A DNA stretch of 64,000 nt, taken from assembly GCA_022446985.1 (NCBI GenBank), contig JAKVBD010000011.1, positions 42,648 through 106,647 on the forward strand. Reading direction: 5' to 3'. The notes beneath the pieces are model-generated. The model saw nothing but the letters and a program-made list of their open reading frames with translations, searched no databases and was not told the DNA's origin. Positions 8,478 to 17,540 of this stretch are shown here, piece by piece. Each line of letters opens with the position of its first letter. The stretch's first letter is position 1. This DNA is from Lentisphaerales bacterium. Its GTDB lineage: Bacteria; Verrucomicrobiota; Lentisphaeria; Lentisphaerales; Lentisphaeraceae. A program made the position numbers and the translations under genes.

Positions 8478-8518
8478 TTTTTGATTTCTTATAAAAATTT
8501 TAATGAGAGCAAAATATA

Positions 8519-10069
8519 ATGTCAGCTACTTACAACGATGAAGATCTCTTCTCAAATGATCTTCTTGCTATATATAAGGTATCGCAAGCCATTGTACGCC
8601 ATAAGAATGTCAGCTCTCTACTTAACGAAGTTCTGGACATTCTCGATACGAACCTGGGAGCTCTAAGAGCCACACTGACACTTTACCATGAACAGGAAAA
8701 TGCCCTGGTCATTGAAGCTTCGAAAGGACTTTCCGCAGCAGAAAAAGCCAGAGGTCGCTATCCTCTTGGAGAAGGAATCACTGGCGAAGTCGGTCTTAAT
8801 CAAGAAGCTGTTGTTATCGAAGACGTCAGCAAAGAATCACGCTTCCTCGATAGAACTAAAGCCAGAAAAAATAGTAATAACGCTTTCACTTGTGTTCCGA
8901 TTGTCAAAGGTGACCTACTCATTGGTACAATCAGTATCGACCTACATATGGATTCAACTGAACAGCTGGTCAAATCCAGTCAGCTTCTGAGAATTATTGC
9001 CAACCTACTTGCAGATGCTGTTGCAACTATTCGTCAGAGTATCAATGAAAAGAATACTCTTAAAGAAGAAAATTCACGTCTTCTGCGCGAACTGGGTAAT
9101 AAATTTAAACCGACTAACATCATAGGCAATAGCGGCAATATGCAGAAAGTCTATGAGCAAATTGCTCAAAGCTGCGATAGCCCTGCGCCTATTTTAATTC
9201 GTGGCGAATCCGGAACAGGTAAAGAATTGGTTGCTAAGGCGATCCACTACAGCGGTATTCGCCAAAATACTCCATTTGTTGTAGTTGAAGCTGCGACAAT
9301 CCCAGAATCACTTATTGAAGGTGCACTTTTTGGTAAGATGAAAAAAGACAAAATCCGTCAAGGTTACTTTGACCAGGCTCATGGTGGTACTCTTTTCATC
9401 GACGAAATCACTGCACTTCCTCTGAATATTCAAAGTAAGATTGTACGCTACCTCCACAATCAAGAAATTGAACGTGCTGATTGTACTGAGAGAGCCACTG
9501 TGAACGTCCGTTTAATTGTCGCCTCCTCCAGAAATCTTGAAGAGCTTCTTGAGGATGACGAATTCAGTGAAGAACTGTACTACAAGCTAAATGTTCTACC
9601 GGTTGTCATTCCTCCACTTAGGGATCGTAAGTCTGACATCACTTTATTAGCAGACTTTTTCCTCGATGAATTCAATCGTTCTTACAACAAGAATGTTTCA
9701 CGTATTTCTACACCGGCTATTAACATGATGATGGCCTACCACTACCCTGGAAATGTACGTGAACTGAAAAACTGTATAGAACGCGCAGTTCTGAACTCAA
9801 GCGATGAAGTGATTCACGGCTATAACCTGCCTCCATCACTACAAACTCAGACGCAAACAGAAAACACTCCAGATCTTTCTTCTGTAAACGATCTGGCTGC
9901 AGCAGTTAACACGTATGAGCGTGAGCTGATTGTTGAAGCGTTGAAACGTCACCGTGGTAATGCAGCAGCGGCAGCCCGCTCTTTGAATACCACACCACGT
10001 GTTCTTAACTACAAGTTCAATAAATTGAAAATCAATCTCAAAGACTTTAAAAAGTACGGCGGTAGATGA
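8519..10069 (+). CDS. GAF-AAA+-Fis transcriptional regulator lacking the GAFTGA loop
   Basis: 516 residues. The GAF domain spans about 20-180, followed by an AAA+ domain with Walker A GESGTGKE (about 228-235), Walker B GGTLFIDEI (about 289-297) and an arginine-finger region EELYYKLNVLP and PPLRDRKSDI. A Fis-type HTH closes the protein (NAAAAARSLNTTPRVLNYK). The layout is that of NifA/NorR-class activators. However, where these carry GAFTGA, this protein reads ALFGKMKKDKIRQGYFDQ, so the loop that contacts sigma54 is gone. It may therefore regulate without sigma54. Its stop overlaps the recQ start by 4 bases. Confidence 0.9.
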   Translation: MSATYNDEDLFSNDLLAIYKVSQAIVRHKNVSSLLNEVLDILDTNLGALRATLTLYHEQENALVIEASKGLSAAEKARGRYPLGEGITGEVGLNQEAVVIEDVSKESRFLDRTKARKNSNNAFTCVPIVKGDLLIGTISIDLHMDSTEQLVKSSQLLRIIANLLADAVATIRQSINEKNTLKEENSRLLRELGNKFKPTNIIGNSGNMQKVYEQIAQSCDSPAPILIRGESGTGKELVAKAIHYSGIRQNTPFVVVEAATIPESLIEGALFGKMKKDKIRQGYFDQAHGGTLFIDEITALPLNIQSKIVRYLHNQEIERADCTERATVNVRLIVASSRNLEELLEDDEFSEELYYKLNVLPVVIPPLRDRKSDITLLADFFLDEFNRSYNKNVSRISTPAINMMMAYHYPGNVRELKNCIERAVLNSSDEVIHGYNLPPSLQTQTQTENTPDLSSVNDLAAAVNTYERELIVEALKRHRGNAAAAARSLNTTPRVLNYKFNKLKINLKDFKKYGGR

Positions 10070-12525
10070 GCGAACTTTTAACTTCTTCTTTAAAGAAGTA
10101 CTTTGGCTTCGACAATTTTCTCGAAGGTCAGCTTGAAGCCATCTCCAAAGTTAATGAGGGAAATGACATATGTCTTGTCATGCCTACCGGTGCTGGTAAA
10201 TCTATTTGCTATCAGCTCCCGGTTCTCTTAAAACCCGGGTATTCCATTATCATCTCACCCCTTATTGCCCTGATGAAAGATCAGGTTGATAACCTAAGGG
10301 CGAAGGGAATACCTGCTGTCTATGTTAACAGCACCCAGAACGAAAGAGAGCAAACAGAAAACCTCGCCAAAGTCATAAACGGCGAAGCCAAGATGCTCTA
10401 CGTCGCTCCTGAAAGATTAAGAGCGCGTCATTTTAAGCAAATGCTTCTTAGTCACCCGCCTGACTGCCTGATTGTCGATGAAGCTCACTGTATAAGCCAA
10501 TGGGGTCACGATTTCCGCCCCGACTATGCCCGTGTCGGAGAATTTTGTGAAGAGCTAAACATAAAGCAAGTCTGTGCCTTTACTGCGACTGCAACTGAGA
10601 TCGTCAGGGAAGATATAAAAGTTCAGCTAAAAAGACCGGACATGGATTTCCTGGTTACCGGTTTCACTCGCCCCAATCTCACTTTTAAAGTTGAAGAGTG
10701 CAATGGTAACAAGCGCGAACAATATATCCGCAAAGCGCTAGCTGAAAAAGTCCCGACACTTATATACTGCTCCTCGAGGAAAAATGTCGATGAACTTTGC
10801 TCTGGCTTCGGTATACGTGGTTATCATGCGGGCATGAGTGACAAAGAACGCGAAGACGCCCAAAATTACTTTATAGAAGATGCCTGTCCGGTTATGGTTG
10901 CCACCAATGCTTTTGGTATGGGTATTGACCGGCCGGATATCCGCAAAGTCATTCACTACAACTATCCTGGATCTTTAGAAGCTTACTATCAGGAAGCTGG
11001 TCGTGCCGGCAGAGATGGAGAACAGTCAGAGTGTGTCATCCTCTACAATTTTGCTGATAAGTTTATCCATGAATTTCTCATAGAACTCAATAATCCCGGC
11101 GAAAAACTCGTACGTGAAGTTTGGCAATTTCTAAGGGGATATGCTTTCCGTGAAGAACTTCAACGACTTGAGATTTCACAAACTGAGATCAGTGCCCATG
11201 TAAGTTCCGCCAAGAGCGACCAACAAATTTCCGGGGCACTTAAAATCCTTGAAAAAAGTCAGTATATCGAGCGTGGCTTTCGTCAGCAAAATAAAGGCTC
11301 TTTGAAAATCTCCGGAAACTTGCAAGAGCTCTACCAGCAGCACAGCAATATCAGAACCCAAAGATCTATATTTTTGGCACGTGCCATACACTATTGGCGA
11401 GATCAACTAGCTAGTGGCCTGAATGTCACCTATAGAGAACTCGAACAAATATCCGGCTTAAACGGCGATCAAGTTAAACGGGTTCTTAGAGCCTTAAATG
11501 GCAATGAAATCAACTGGGAAGTACCATTTTCAGGAAGGTCAATTGTCATCAAAAACGATGCCCCGGATATCGACATAGATTTTACTGAGCTCAACAAAAA
11601 AGCCGATCAAGACTATGACAAACTGAATAAAGTTTTAAGTTATGTCCAGACCAGACAATGCCGCCAAAATTTTATGATTTCTTATTTTGGGCAGGATGAA
11701 GAAGACTACAGCTGCCAAACCTGTGACCGTTGCCAAAGTTCAAGGTATGGTAAAGTTGAACTTAGAAAAGCCGACTTAAATGAACAAAAATCTATGCGCA
11801 TCATTTTACGCGCAGCCGAAAAACACAGCGGCTATATAGGCAAAGTAAAACTCGCAGCTATGCTCAGTGGATCAACTAGTAAACAAATCTTTGACTCGAA
11901 ACTAAACTTTTCTCCTTTCTATGGGAAACTCAAACAATATGACCAGACGCAGATTATCGAATATATCAAAAGTCTTGAGGCATTTGGCTATTTAGAAAAA
12001 AGCCGCGGAAAGTACCCAACGGTAGAAATTTCTGAAAGAGGAGAAGGGGCTTTAAGAGGTGGTGAGATCCGCATGGAATTTGCCAAGCGTCAACCAAGGA
12101 AGAAAAAAGAAGGACCCCTCTTCGCCAAAAAGAAAAAAGAAGGGCCTTTATTCGGCAAGCCTAAAAATTCAGATCCTGAAGTCATAGAGAATGTTGACGA
12201 ACCAGAAATTGTAAAAGTCGAAGAAACTACAGCTGAAGAGCCTCAAAGTGACGCATTTTTTGGCGAATTATTTGCTCAAAACCCTGCTCCTGTAAAAAAA
12301 GAATTTTCACAAGAACTATACGAAGAACTAAGAAGTTTGCGGAATAAGGTAGCTATGGACTCAGAGTTACAGCCATTTCAGATATTTAATAATATGACTT
12401 TAAAAGAACTTGCTACTCAAAGACCTGTATCGGAAAAAGAGCTCTTGAGCATTCATGGAGTGAATGCCCAAAAAGTTGAACAAATTGGCAATGCGTTTTT
12501 AACGCTTATTCAAAAATATAATTAA
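10066..12525 (+). CDS. recQ: ATP-dependent DNA helicase RecQ
   Basis: 819 residues, longer than E. coli RecQ (about 610). Superfamily 2 helicase: motif I MPTGAGKS (K45), motif II DEAH in IVDEAHCISQWGHDFRP, TATATE, and motif VI region YYQEAGRAGRDG. The RQC zinc site is C-x(16)-C-x2-C-x2-C near 545-570 (ending SCQTCDRC). An HRDC domain fills about 745-819. Between RQC and HRDC lies a charged linker with a repeated KKKEGPLF motif, absent from short RecQ. It unwinds DNA 3' to 5' in recombination and repair. The ATGA overlap with the upstream regulator suggests joint expression. Confidence 0.95.
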   Translation: MSELLTSSLKKYFGFDNFLEGQLEAISKVNEGNDICLVMPTGAGKSICYQLPVLLKPGYSIIISPLIALMKDQVDNLRAKGIPAVYVNSTQNEREQTENLAKVINGEAKMLYVAPERLRARHFKQMLLSHPPDCLIVDEAHCISQWGHDFRPDYARVGEFCEELNIKQVCAFTATATEIVREDIKVQLKRPDMDFLVTGFTRPNLTFKVEECNGNKREQYIRKALAEKVPTLIYCSSRKNVDELCSGFGIRGYHAGMSDKEREDAQNYFIEDACPVMVATNAFGMGIDRPDIRKVIHYNYPGSLEAYYQEAGRAGRDGEQSECVILYNFADKFIHEFLIELNNPGEKLVREVWQFLRGYAFREELQRLEISQTEISAHVSSAKSDQQISGALKILEKSQYIERGFRQQNKGSLKISGNLQELYQQHSNIRTQRSIFLARAIHYWRDQLASGLNVTYRELEQISGLNGDQVKRVLRALNGNEINWEVPFSGRSIVIKNDAPDIDIDFTELNKKADQDYDKLNKVLSYVQTRQCRQNFMISYFGQDEEDYSCQTCDRCQSSRYGKVELRKADLNEQKSMRIILRAAEKHSGYIGKVKLAAMLSGSTSKQIFDSKLNFSPFYGKLKQYDQTQIIEYIKSLEAFGYLEKSRGKYPTVEISERGEGALRGGEIRMEFAKRQPRKKKEGPLFAKKKKEGPLFGKPKNSDPEVIENVDEPEIVKVEETTAEEPQSDAFFGELFAQNPAPVKKEFSQELYEELRSLRNKVAMDSELQPFQIFNNMTLKELATQRPVSEKELLSIHGVNAQKVEQIGNAFLTLIQKYN

Positions 12526-13667
12526 CCAACGACTATTTTACCGTCGATAAGTTCAGCAATCTTTTTGCCTTTGTAAGTCACTATAAAACCTACGTTGGAG
12601 CCAACGCGATTATTCGTACAGCGCAACTTCCAAAAGCGATAGAAAGCCTCCAGGTACTGCATTCTTAAGCTGGACTCAGCTCTAACTACATTCGGGCCGA
12701 CATCAATAGTTAAAGTAGGTTTACCATCTGCGTATTTTGCTTCAGCATTTGTATAGAGACTCTGCTTTGAAATACGCTCTCTATTTCTAAAAAACTGATT
12801 AAACTCCAGCAAAGGGTGATCGAGTTTTGAATCATATCCTGGTGAAGATTTACGAACAGAAGCAACATTAGCTTCTTTTTTAGCTGCCATAAGCGCTTCA
12901 TTCTTAGCCTTCCTCTTAGCTTCACGCTCTGCCAATTGATTTTCTTTAGCAGCTTTGACAGCCTGCAACTCCCTTTGTAACTCTTGACGCTTAACAGCTA
13001 CAATGATTTGAGGTGTAATATAAACTTCTTTGCTGGCCGCATGCTTTGGAAGAAAGTTTATGATGTGTGTCAGGGACTTAACGTATTCACCCGGTACAGC
13101 ATTTTTTGAAAAAACTGTCCCCTTACCAAAGCAAATACGGCACTCTCTTTTAATGATTCCTGTACCTTCACACTTCAAACATTTACCAGTACCTTCACAT
13201 GTGACACATTTCTTAACAACGAGCTCACCTCCAAGCCCTTTGTAAGAAATCGTACCCTTACCTTTACAGTTTTTACATACCCCGTTATAGCTGTCCTTAC
13301 ATTTCAACTCTTCGATCCCATCTCCAGAACATCGCGGGCATTTGACTTGAAGAGGTTCTTGCTCGAGAAATTCCATCATTCCCAATCCGATAAATTTGGC
13401 ATCTACTGCAGGCATATATTTTTTTAAAATCTTACTGCTACTTTTAATCATACTGAGCATAACCGGCTTGATCATCAACTTATTTAGCTCTGTGTCTTCA
13501 TGATCTTCCAGGGACATTCTGTAAAGAGTTATAATACCCTCTTTATCATTTGCCTTGGCCTTTTTAGCAGCCTCATAAACTCTGTAGTAAATGTTGTCCG
13601 TGTCCAGAGTCTGACTAAAAATGGAAATTTTAAATATTAATAAAATAAAAAATAAAACAGGCTTCAC
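12522..13667 (-). CDS. Secreted protein with DnaJ-type zinc-finger repeats
   Basis: 381 residues from a GTG start with GGGAG upstream. A signal peptide (about 1-18, ending IFSQT) leads a domain with four CxxC-type repeats at about 108-180: CPRCSGDG, CKNCKGKG, CVTCEGTG and CKCEGTG/CRICFGKG. This is the zinc-binding centre of DnaJ without its J domain. A Lys/Ala/Glu-rich coiled-coil segment follows (about 230-265), then about 100 residues of unknown fold. The combination of export and a DnaJ zinc centre points to thiol or metal binding in the periplasm. Its stop overlaps the recQ stop in convergent orientation. Confidence 0.8.
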   Translation of the reverse strand: MKPVLFFILLIFKISIFSQTLDTDNIYYRVYEAAKKAKANDKEGIITLYRMSLEDHEDTELNKLMIKPVMLSMIKSSSKILKKYMPAVDAKFIGLGMMEFLEQEPLQVKCPRCSGDGIEELKCKDSYNGVCKNCKGKGTISYKGLGGELVVKKCVTCEGTGKCLKCEGTGIIKRECRICFGKGTVFSKNAVPGEYVKSLTHIINFLPKHAASKEVYITPQIIVAVKRQELQRELQAVKAAKENQLAEREAKRKAKNEALMAAKKEANVASVRKSSPGYDSKLDHPLLEFNQFFRNRERISKQSLYTNAEAKYADGKPTLTIDVGPNVVRAESSLRMQYLEAFYRFWKLRCTNNRVGSNVGFIVTYKGKKIAELIDGKIVVG

Positions 13668-13747
13668 TGTGCTTCTCCCTTCTTAAAAAAATCTTTACCG
13701 CCGAATCTTTACCATAGTTTCTTAAAAATTCAACCCTAATCAAAGGC

Positions 13748-13766
13748 GGCCTCGAGCTTGGAGGCC
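13748..13766 (-). terminator. Weak hairpin downstream of the SDR gene
   Basis: GGCCTC-gagcttg-GAGGCC, a 6-base GC stem located 63 bases past the SDR stop. On the minus strand it is followed by GCCTTTGATT rather than a clean T-run, so termination is uncertain. Confidence 0.35.
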
Positions 13767-13829
13767 TTATCATATATATACGAGTCTTGCCCAAACTCTT
13801 TAACAGCTATGTAACTTTTTTGTAAAATC

Positions 13830-14534
13830 TTACATTTTTCGAATATCTTTAAAGCAACCACTTTGAAATGAAGTCACTTCCGCTATGACATGACACAGCT
13901 TTTCAGACACTTGTTCCGGAGTCGGCATACTTTTGGTACCTCTGGAACTCTGAATTTTTGACAAAGAAGGAAACTTCTCTGTTTCTTTTTGCCCGCAGAG
14001 GTAATCCTGCATGGCAGTATCGACTAATCCCGGAGCTAAAGAACAAAAATGAGTCGAAGGGTTTTCCGCTGCATACAGTTTTACGAGCATATTCAGTGCA
14101 GCTTTAGAAATTGAGTAGCCATTCCAACCTCGATTTCCGTTTACAGCTGCTCCAGAAGAGATCGCAACGACCTGCTCTACTACCCCAGAATGTTTAAACA
14201 ACCAATCTAAAATAACTTTGTTACTCCAGAGATTTATATCCATGGTTTTTTTCATGCTGGCAATGTCGACATCAGCCATATCAACAATTTCACCTAAAAT
14301 ACCGGCATTTAAAACCACTAAATCCAGATGCTCTGGCTTACCTAAAAGTTCAAACAAAGCCCCTGGAACATTTGTAAAGTCACTCAAGTCAGCCTGAACA
14401 TTTTTGAAATTTTCATGCTTAATTGGGCTCTCACGTCGACTGACGGCAAATACCATCCACCCCAATTCAAGATACTTTTTAGCAAGCCCACGACCTATAC
14501 CTGAACTCGCACCTGTTATAATAACCTTCTTCAC
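13830..14534 (-). CDS. Short-chain dehydrogenase/reductase (SDR)
   Basis: 234 residues from a GTG start with GGAG just upstream. A classical Rossmann SDR: TGASSGIGRG at about 7-16 binds NAD(P), VLNAGILG at about 75-82, the catalytic Ser in VAISSGAAV (about 124-132), and the YSISK catalytic Tyr/Lys near 140-144. An arginine pair after the second strand (VSRRE) suggests NADPH preference. The substrate cannot be told. It stands alone, divergent from the HNH gene. Confidence 0.9.
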   Translation of the reverse strand: MKKVIITGASSGIGRGLAKKYLELGWMVFAVSRRESPIKHENFKNVQADLSDFTNVPGALFELLGKPEHLDLVVLNAGILGEIVDMADVDIASMKKTMDINLWSNKVILDWLFKHSGVVEQVVAISSGAAVNGNRGWNGYSISKAALNMLVKLYAAENPSTHFCSLAPGLVDTAMQDYLCGQKETEKFPSLSKIQSSRGTKSMPTPEQVSEKLCHVIAEVTSFQSGCFKDIRKM

Positions 14535-14582
14535 TATTTCTCCAGAAAATATTTTAAGCTAATCTAGATGGATGTAAATTGA

Positions 14583-14936
14583 ATGCAAAGCTATTTCAAA
14601 GACTCAAATTGGGGTAAAATACATATGAAATGCGCCATCTGCTACAGAGAACGCCGACTCACTAAACACCACTTAATCCCCGTTAGTCGTCATAAAAATA
14701 AAAAAACGCAAAAAAGGCACAGCAAAGACGCTCTTAAAAGTGTTATTGAAATTTGCCGGGAATGCCATAATCAGCTGCATGCTACTATTTCCGAAAAAGA
14801 CATGGATGAGACCTATAATTCTTTTACAATGCTCATCAATCATCCAGAAATATCCAAGTTCACTGAATGGATTCGCAAGCATCAACCTGCAGGAAAAGTA
14901 TCTGTAAAGTCCAACAGGAATAAACGTTCCCGTTAA
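14583..14936 (+). CDS. Small HNH-endonuclease-like protein
   Basis: 117 residues. The core is a zinc-finger HNH/beta-beta-alpha fold: CAICYRE, then RRLTKHHLIPVSRH (the HH pair), then ICRECHNQLHA (CxxC and the final His). Such proteins are non-specific or site-specific nucleases, or degenerate DNA-binding relatives. The Met at 14625 (residue 15, just before CAIC) is an equally plausible start, with GGGG 10 bases upstream. It is not next to a phage or intron element. The basic tail (NRNKRSR) may bind nucleic acid. Confidence 0.75.
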   Translation: MQSYFKDSNWGKIHMKCAICYRERRLTKHHLIPVSRHKNKKTQKRHSKDALKSVIEICRECHNQLHATISEKDMDETYNSFTMLINHPEISKFTEWIRKHQPAGKVSVKSNRNKRSR

Positions 14937-15021
14937 TAACGGTAACGCCTTTTTCACAAAAAAAGCATTGAATTTACCAACACAGGATTTAAATGAAGAG
15001 AAGATAATTCAATTGGTAACT

Positions 15022-16281
15022 ATGTTCAGAAAAATCACATTCATCTTTATAAGCATTGTCACAAGCTTTTGCTTTGGACAAAATAATTATCACACTGAAC
15101 GTTTTCTTAACTTGAGGTTAGAGTTTCAAGTCGATAAAAAAGATACTGATGCCCAAGAACTGATAAATGTCGTAAAATTTTGCCAGGAAAAACTTAACAA
15201 ACACTTTATCAAAGTTTCTCCTCAAACTCCAAAACTGTACGTTTTTCTAGAAGGGAATCCTCCCTCAAAGGATTTCTACAATGTTGTCTATTTTAAACGA
15301 AAAGAACTACATCACTTAAATGAATACACCATTCTGGAACGCATTCTCTCAAAAATGATGCGCCGTACTATAGTTGGCCTTGGTGCGCCTCAAAGTACTA
15401 AAGCACCAGCCTGGGTAATTGCTGCTCATGTGTTTAACATGCGCCTCTATGACACCCTATCTACAGAAGAGAAGTACCCTGCAACCCGCTACTCAATAGT
15501 TGCAAATAAATACCCAAAACTAGATGAACTACTCACACAGTCTCCCCCATCACCACAAAGTTTTTGGCTCTACAGGTTATACTCTGAGTATTGCTCAGTT
15601 TTCTTGTCAACGTTAAACCAGATACCCAGCGGCCGCTCAAAACTGCTTGCCTTTCTACAAAAATTTAAGCAAGAAGACTGCCTTGCTCTTCTGACAGAAC
15701 ATTTTACCTCCCTAAAATCCAAAACTGTCCGCCAGCGATGGTTCATCAAGGCGTGCACTCAAGTTTGCTTTCATATACTAAACCCATATCCTCCAGAAGT
15801 CATCTACCAAAAAGTACATGACCTCTTTTCCATTCCTGCTATGAGGCCAGGCAGCCGCAAAACCGAAAGGATCCCTCTCGAGGAACTCTTTGAAGATGAA
15901 GATGAAGACATAAATTTTGCAGTGATCTCGTTTATAGAGCAAGACTTCTTCAAGATATTTTTAACGGCACCGGAAACTCTCAGGCCTTCTTTATCTCTAT
16001 TTATTGATGCCTTAAAAGACCTTAAAAATGACGAAAGAGAAGATTTCGCTGAAAAGATCGTCCTAGCCAGAAATGAATTTAATAAATCGGTCACTCACCT
16101 TAAGCAGCTTATAAATTATCTTAATGAACTCGAACAATCTGGAGAAAGGCGAAAGGAAAACTATAAATACGTTTTACAAGTAAACGAACTTTCCAAAAAA
16201 CGTTTTGATAAGTATTTTTCAGATTGGAACTTTTATCTTGATTCACTGGAAAGTAAACTGGAGAAGACTGTCATAGAATGA
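15022..16281 (+). CDS. Secreted protein of unknown function
   Basis: 419 residues from the ATG at 15022, chosen because a signal peptide starts there (MFRKITFIFISIVTSFCFG then Q). The frame is open upstream to a TTG at 14968, but that would bury the signal. No catalytic motif is recognised. Residues about 90-200 have a pattern reminiscent of gluzincin-like chaperone or peptidase-MA folds (APAWVIAAH, YRLYSEYCSVFL), but no HExxH is present. The last 100 residues are helical and acidic. Its stop overlaps the YjbQ start by 4 bases, so the two are translationally coupled. Confidence 0.75.
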   Translation: MFRKITFIFISIVTSFCFGQNNYHTERFLNLRLEFQVDKKDTDAQELINVVKFCQEKLNKHFIKVSPQTPKLYVFLEGNPPSKDFYNVVYFKRKELHHLNEYTILERILSKMMRRTIVGLGAPQSTKAPAWVIAAHVFNMRLYDTLSTEEKYPATRYSIVANKYPKLDELLTQSPPSPQSFWLYRLYSEYCSVFLSTLNQIPSGRSKLLAFLQKFKQEDCLALLTEHFTSLKSKTVRQRWFIKACTQVCFHILNPYPPEVIYQKVHDLFSIPAMRPGSRKTERIPLEELFEDEDEDINFAVISFIEQDFFKIFLTAPETLRPSLSLFIDALKDLKNDEREDFAEKIVLARNEFNKSVTHLKQLINYLNELEQSGERRKENYKYVLQVNELSKKRFDKYFSDWNFYLDSLESKLEKTVIE

Positions 16282-16706
16282 GCTGGTTTCAAAAAACAAT
16301 TCACATGCCTGCCTATCAAAGGGGTTTTCATCTTGTCACTGGAGAAATACTTCAACAACTACCCGAACTGAAGGATTTTAAAATCGGTCTGGCAAATCTA
16401 TTTATCAAACATACTTCAGCCAGCCTGACCATCAATGAAAATGCCGACCCAAGTGTCAGAACAGACTTTGAAAGTCATTTCAATAAGATGGTCCCTGAAA
16501 GAGCTCCTTACTATATCCATACTTATGAAGGTGATGACGATATGCCAGCACACCTCAAAAGCTCCATCCTTGGCTGCTCCATGAACATACCTATCACAAA
16601 TGGAAACCTAAATATGGGAACATGGCAAGGTATTTATCTTTGTGAACATCGAGACTTCGGCTCTTCTCGTAGCATAACAATCACTCTAAATGGCGAAAAG
16701 TACTAA
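16278..16706 (+). CDS. yjbQ: YjbQ family protein (UPF0047)
   Basis: 142 residues, the full length of the family. Conserved features: IKHTSASLTINENADPSVRTD at about 46-66 (His and Asn-Glu-Asn), the central PYYIHTYEGDDDMPAHLKSS region and GTWQGIYLCEHRD near the end. YjbQ has been linked to a weak thiamine-phosphate synthase activity, but the physiological role in most bacteria is unproven. It overlaps the preceding secreted-protein gene by 4 bases. Confidence 0.92.
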   Translation: MSWFQKTIHMPAYQRGFHLVTGEILQQLPELKDFKIGLANLFIKHTSASLTINENADPSVRTDFESHFNKMVPERAPYYIHTYEGDDDMPAHLKSSILGCSMNIPITNGNLNMGTWQGIYLCEHRDFGSSRSITITLNGEKY

Positions 16707-16787
16707 TTCTACTCCGCAGAGTTATTTGTAATACACAGACACGTCGTCTATTATATTTTTTATTTAATCACTCTATAAAAGGCAATA

Positions 16788-17540
16788 ATGACAACTACGG
16801 CCAGAAAGCAACTTGAAGACAGCGGAATGAGCCCAATGGCAGGGCGTTTAATGCTCGTCCTGGGTTACATGAAAGAATTTCAAGGCGCTCTTGACCTTAA
16901 GGACCTCTACAGCTCAGCAATAGACGCAGTGCTTTCTGTAACTGGTATGGATCGCGGTTATGGATTCATTATCGACTACAAACAAGAGCAAATGAGCCTA
17001 AAAGAAGTCACATCCAGAAAAAAAGGCAGTGATTTTTTCGAAAAAGATTACACCATCAGCAAGAGCATGCTTAAAAAAGTCATCAAAGCTAATGGTGCAG
17101 TCATTATCGACGATGCAGACACAAGTACTGAATCGACTGTTTCTATGCGTGACTTTAACATTAAATCTGTTGTTTGCCTTCCTTTAATTCTTCACGACAA
17201 AGAAACTAAAAAGGATGTTCTTAGAGGAATTATTTATGCCGATAAAATGATGACTGGCAAGCTACCTGACCACATCCGTACGACTCTACAGATGCTAACG
17301 GAACTCATCGCCATCAACATTGACAGATGTCTTAAATATCAAGAAATAATTTCGACTATCGACACTTACAATGATTTCCTTAAGATGAATAGTCAACAGT
17401 TAGGTGATATCTGTGACAACCTTGGAGTTATCAGTGACGCTGTCGGTAAAGCAGGATCAGATGATCACAATACTCTACTGGGTCATACTATCGATCAGGC
17501 AAATGAACTGGCTGAGATAATTAATAACCTACGTCCCTAA
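16788..17540 (+). CDS. GAF-domain protein
   Basis: 250 residues. One GAF-like sensor domain occupies about 30-190: GMDRGYGFIIDYK, a central VVCLPLILHD, then LRGIIYADKM and LQMLTELIAINID. The remaining 60 residues form a helix that may dimerise. There is no output domain (no kinase, HTH, GGDEF or phosphatase), so it probably acts on a partner protein or binds a small ligand such as a cyclic nucleotide. AAGG lies 6 bases before the ATG. It runs convergently into the CNNM-type gene with a 12-base overlap. Confidence 0.82.
   Translation: MTTTARKQLEDSGMSPMAGRLMLVLGYMKEFQGALDLKDLYSSAIDAVLSVTGMDRGYGFIIDYKQEQMSLKEVTSRKKGSDFFEKDYTISKSMLKKVIKANGAVIIDDADTSTESTVSMRDFNIKSVVCLPLILHDKETKKDVLRGIIYADKMMTGKLPDHIRTTLQMLTELIAINIDRCLKYQEIISTIDTYNDFLKMNSQQLGDICDNLGVISDAVGKAGSDDHNTLLGHTIDQANELAEIINNLRP

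Larger units (their letters stand above)
7985..8518. promoter_or_regulatory. 534-base divergent regulatory region with several palindromes
   Basis: No ORF. It must hold promoters for the sulfite reductase gene (minus) and the GAF-AAA regulator (plus). Repeated structure: an inverted repeat ATTTAATAGT-gtaaa-ACTATTAAAT at 8235-8259, ACACAT/ATGTGT arms around 8153-8180, and two copies of TTACA-N4-TGTAA at 8392-8405 and 8464-8477. The second TTACA site is 42 bases before the regulator's ATG, a typical place for autoregulation. Confidence 0.6.
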
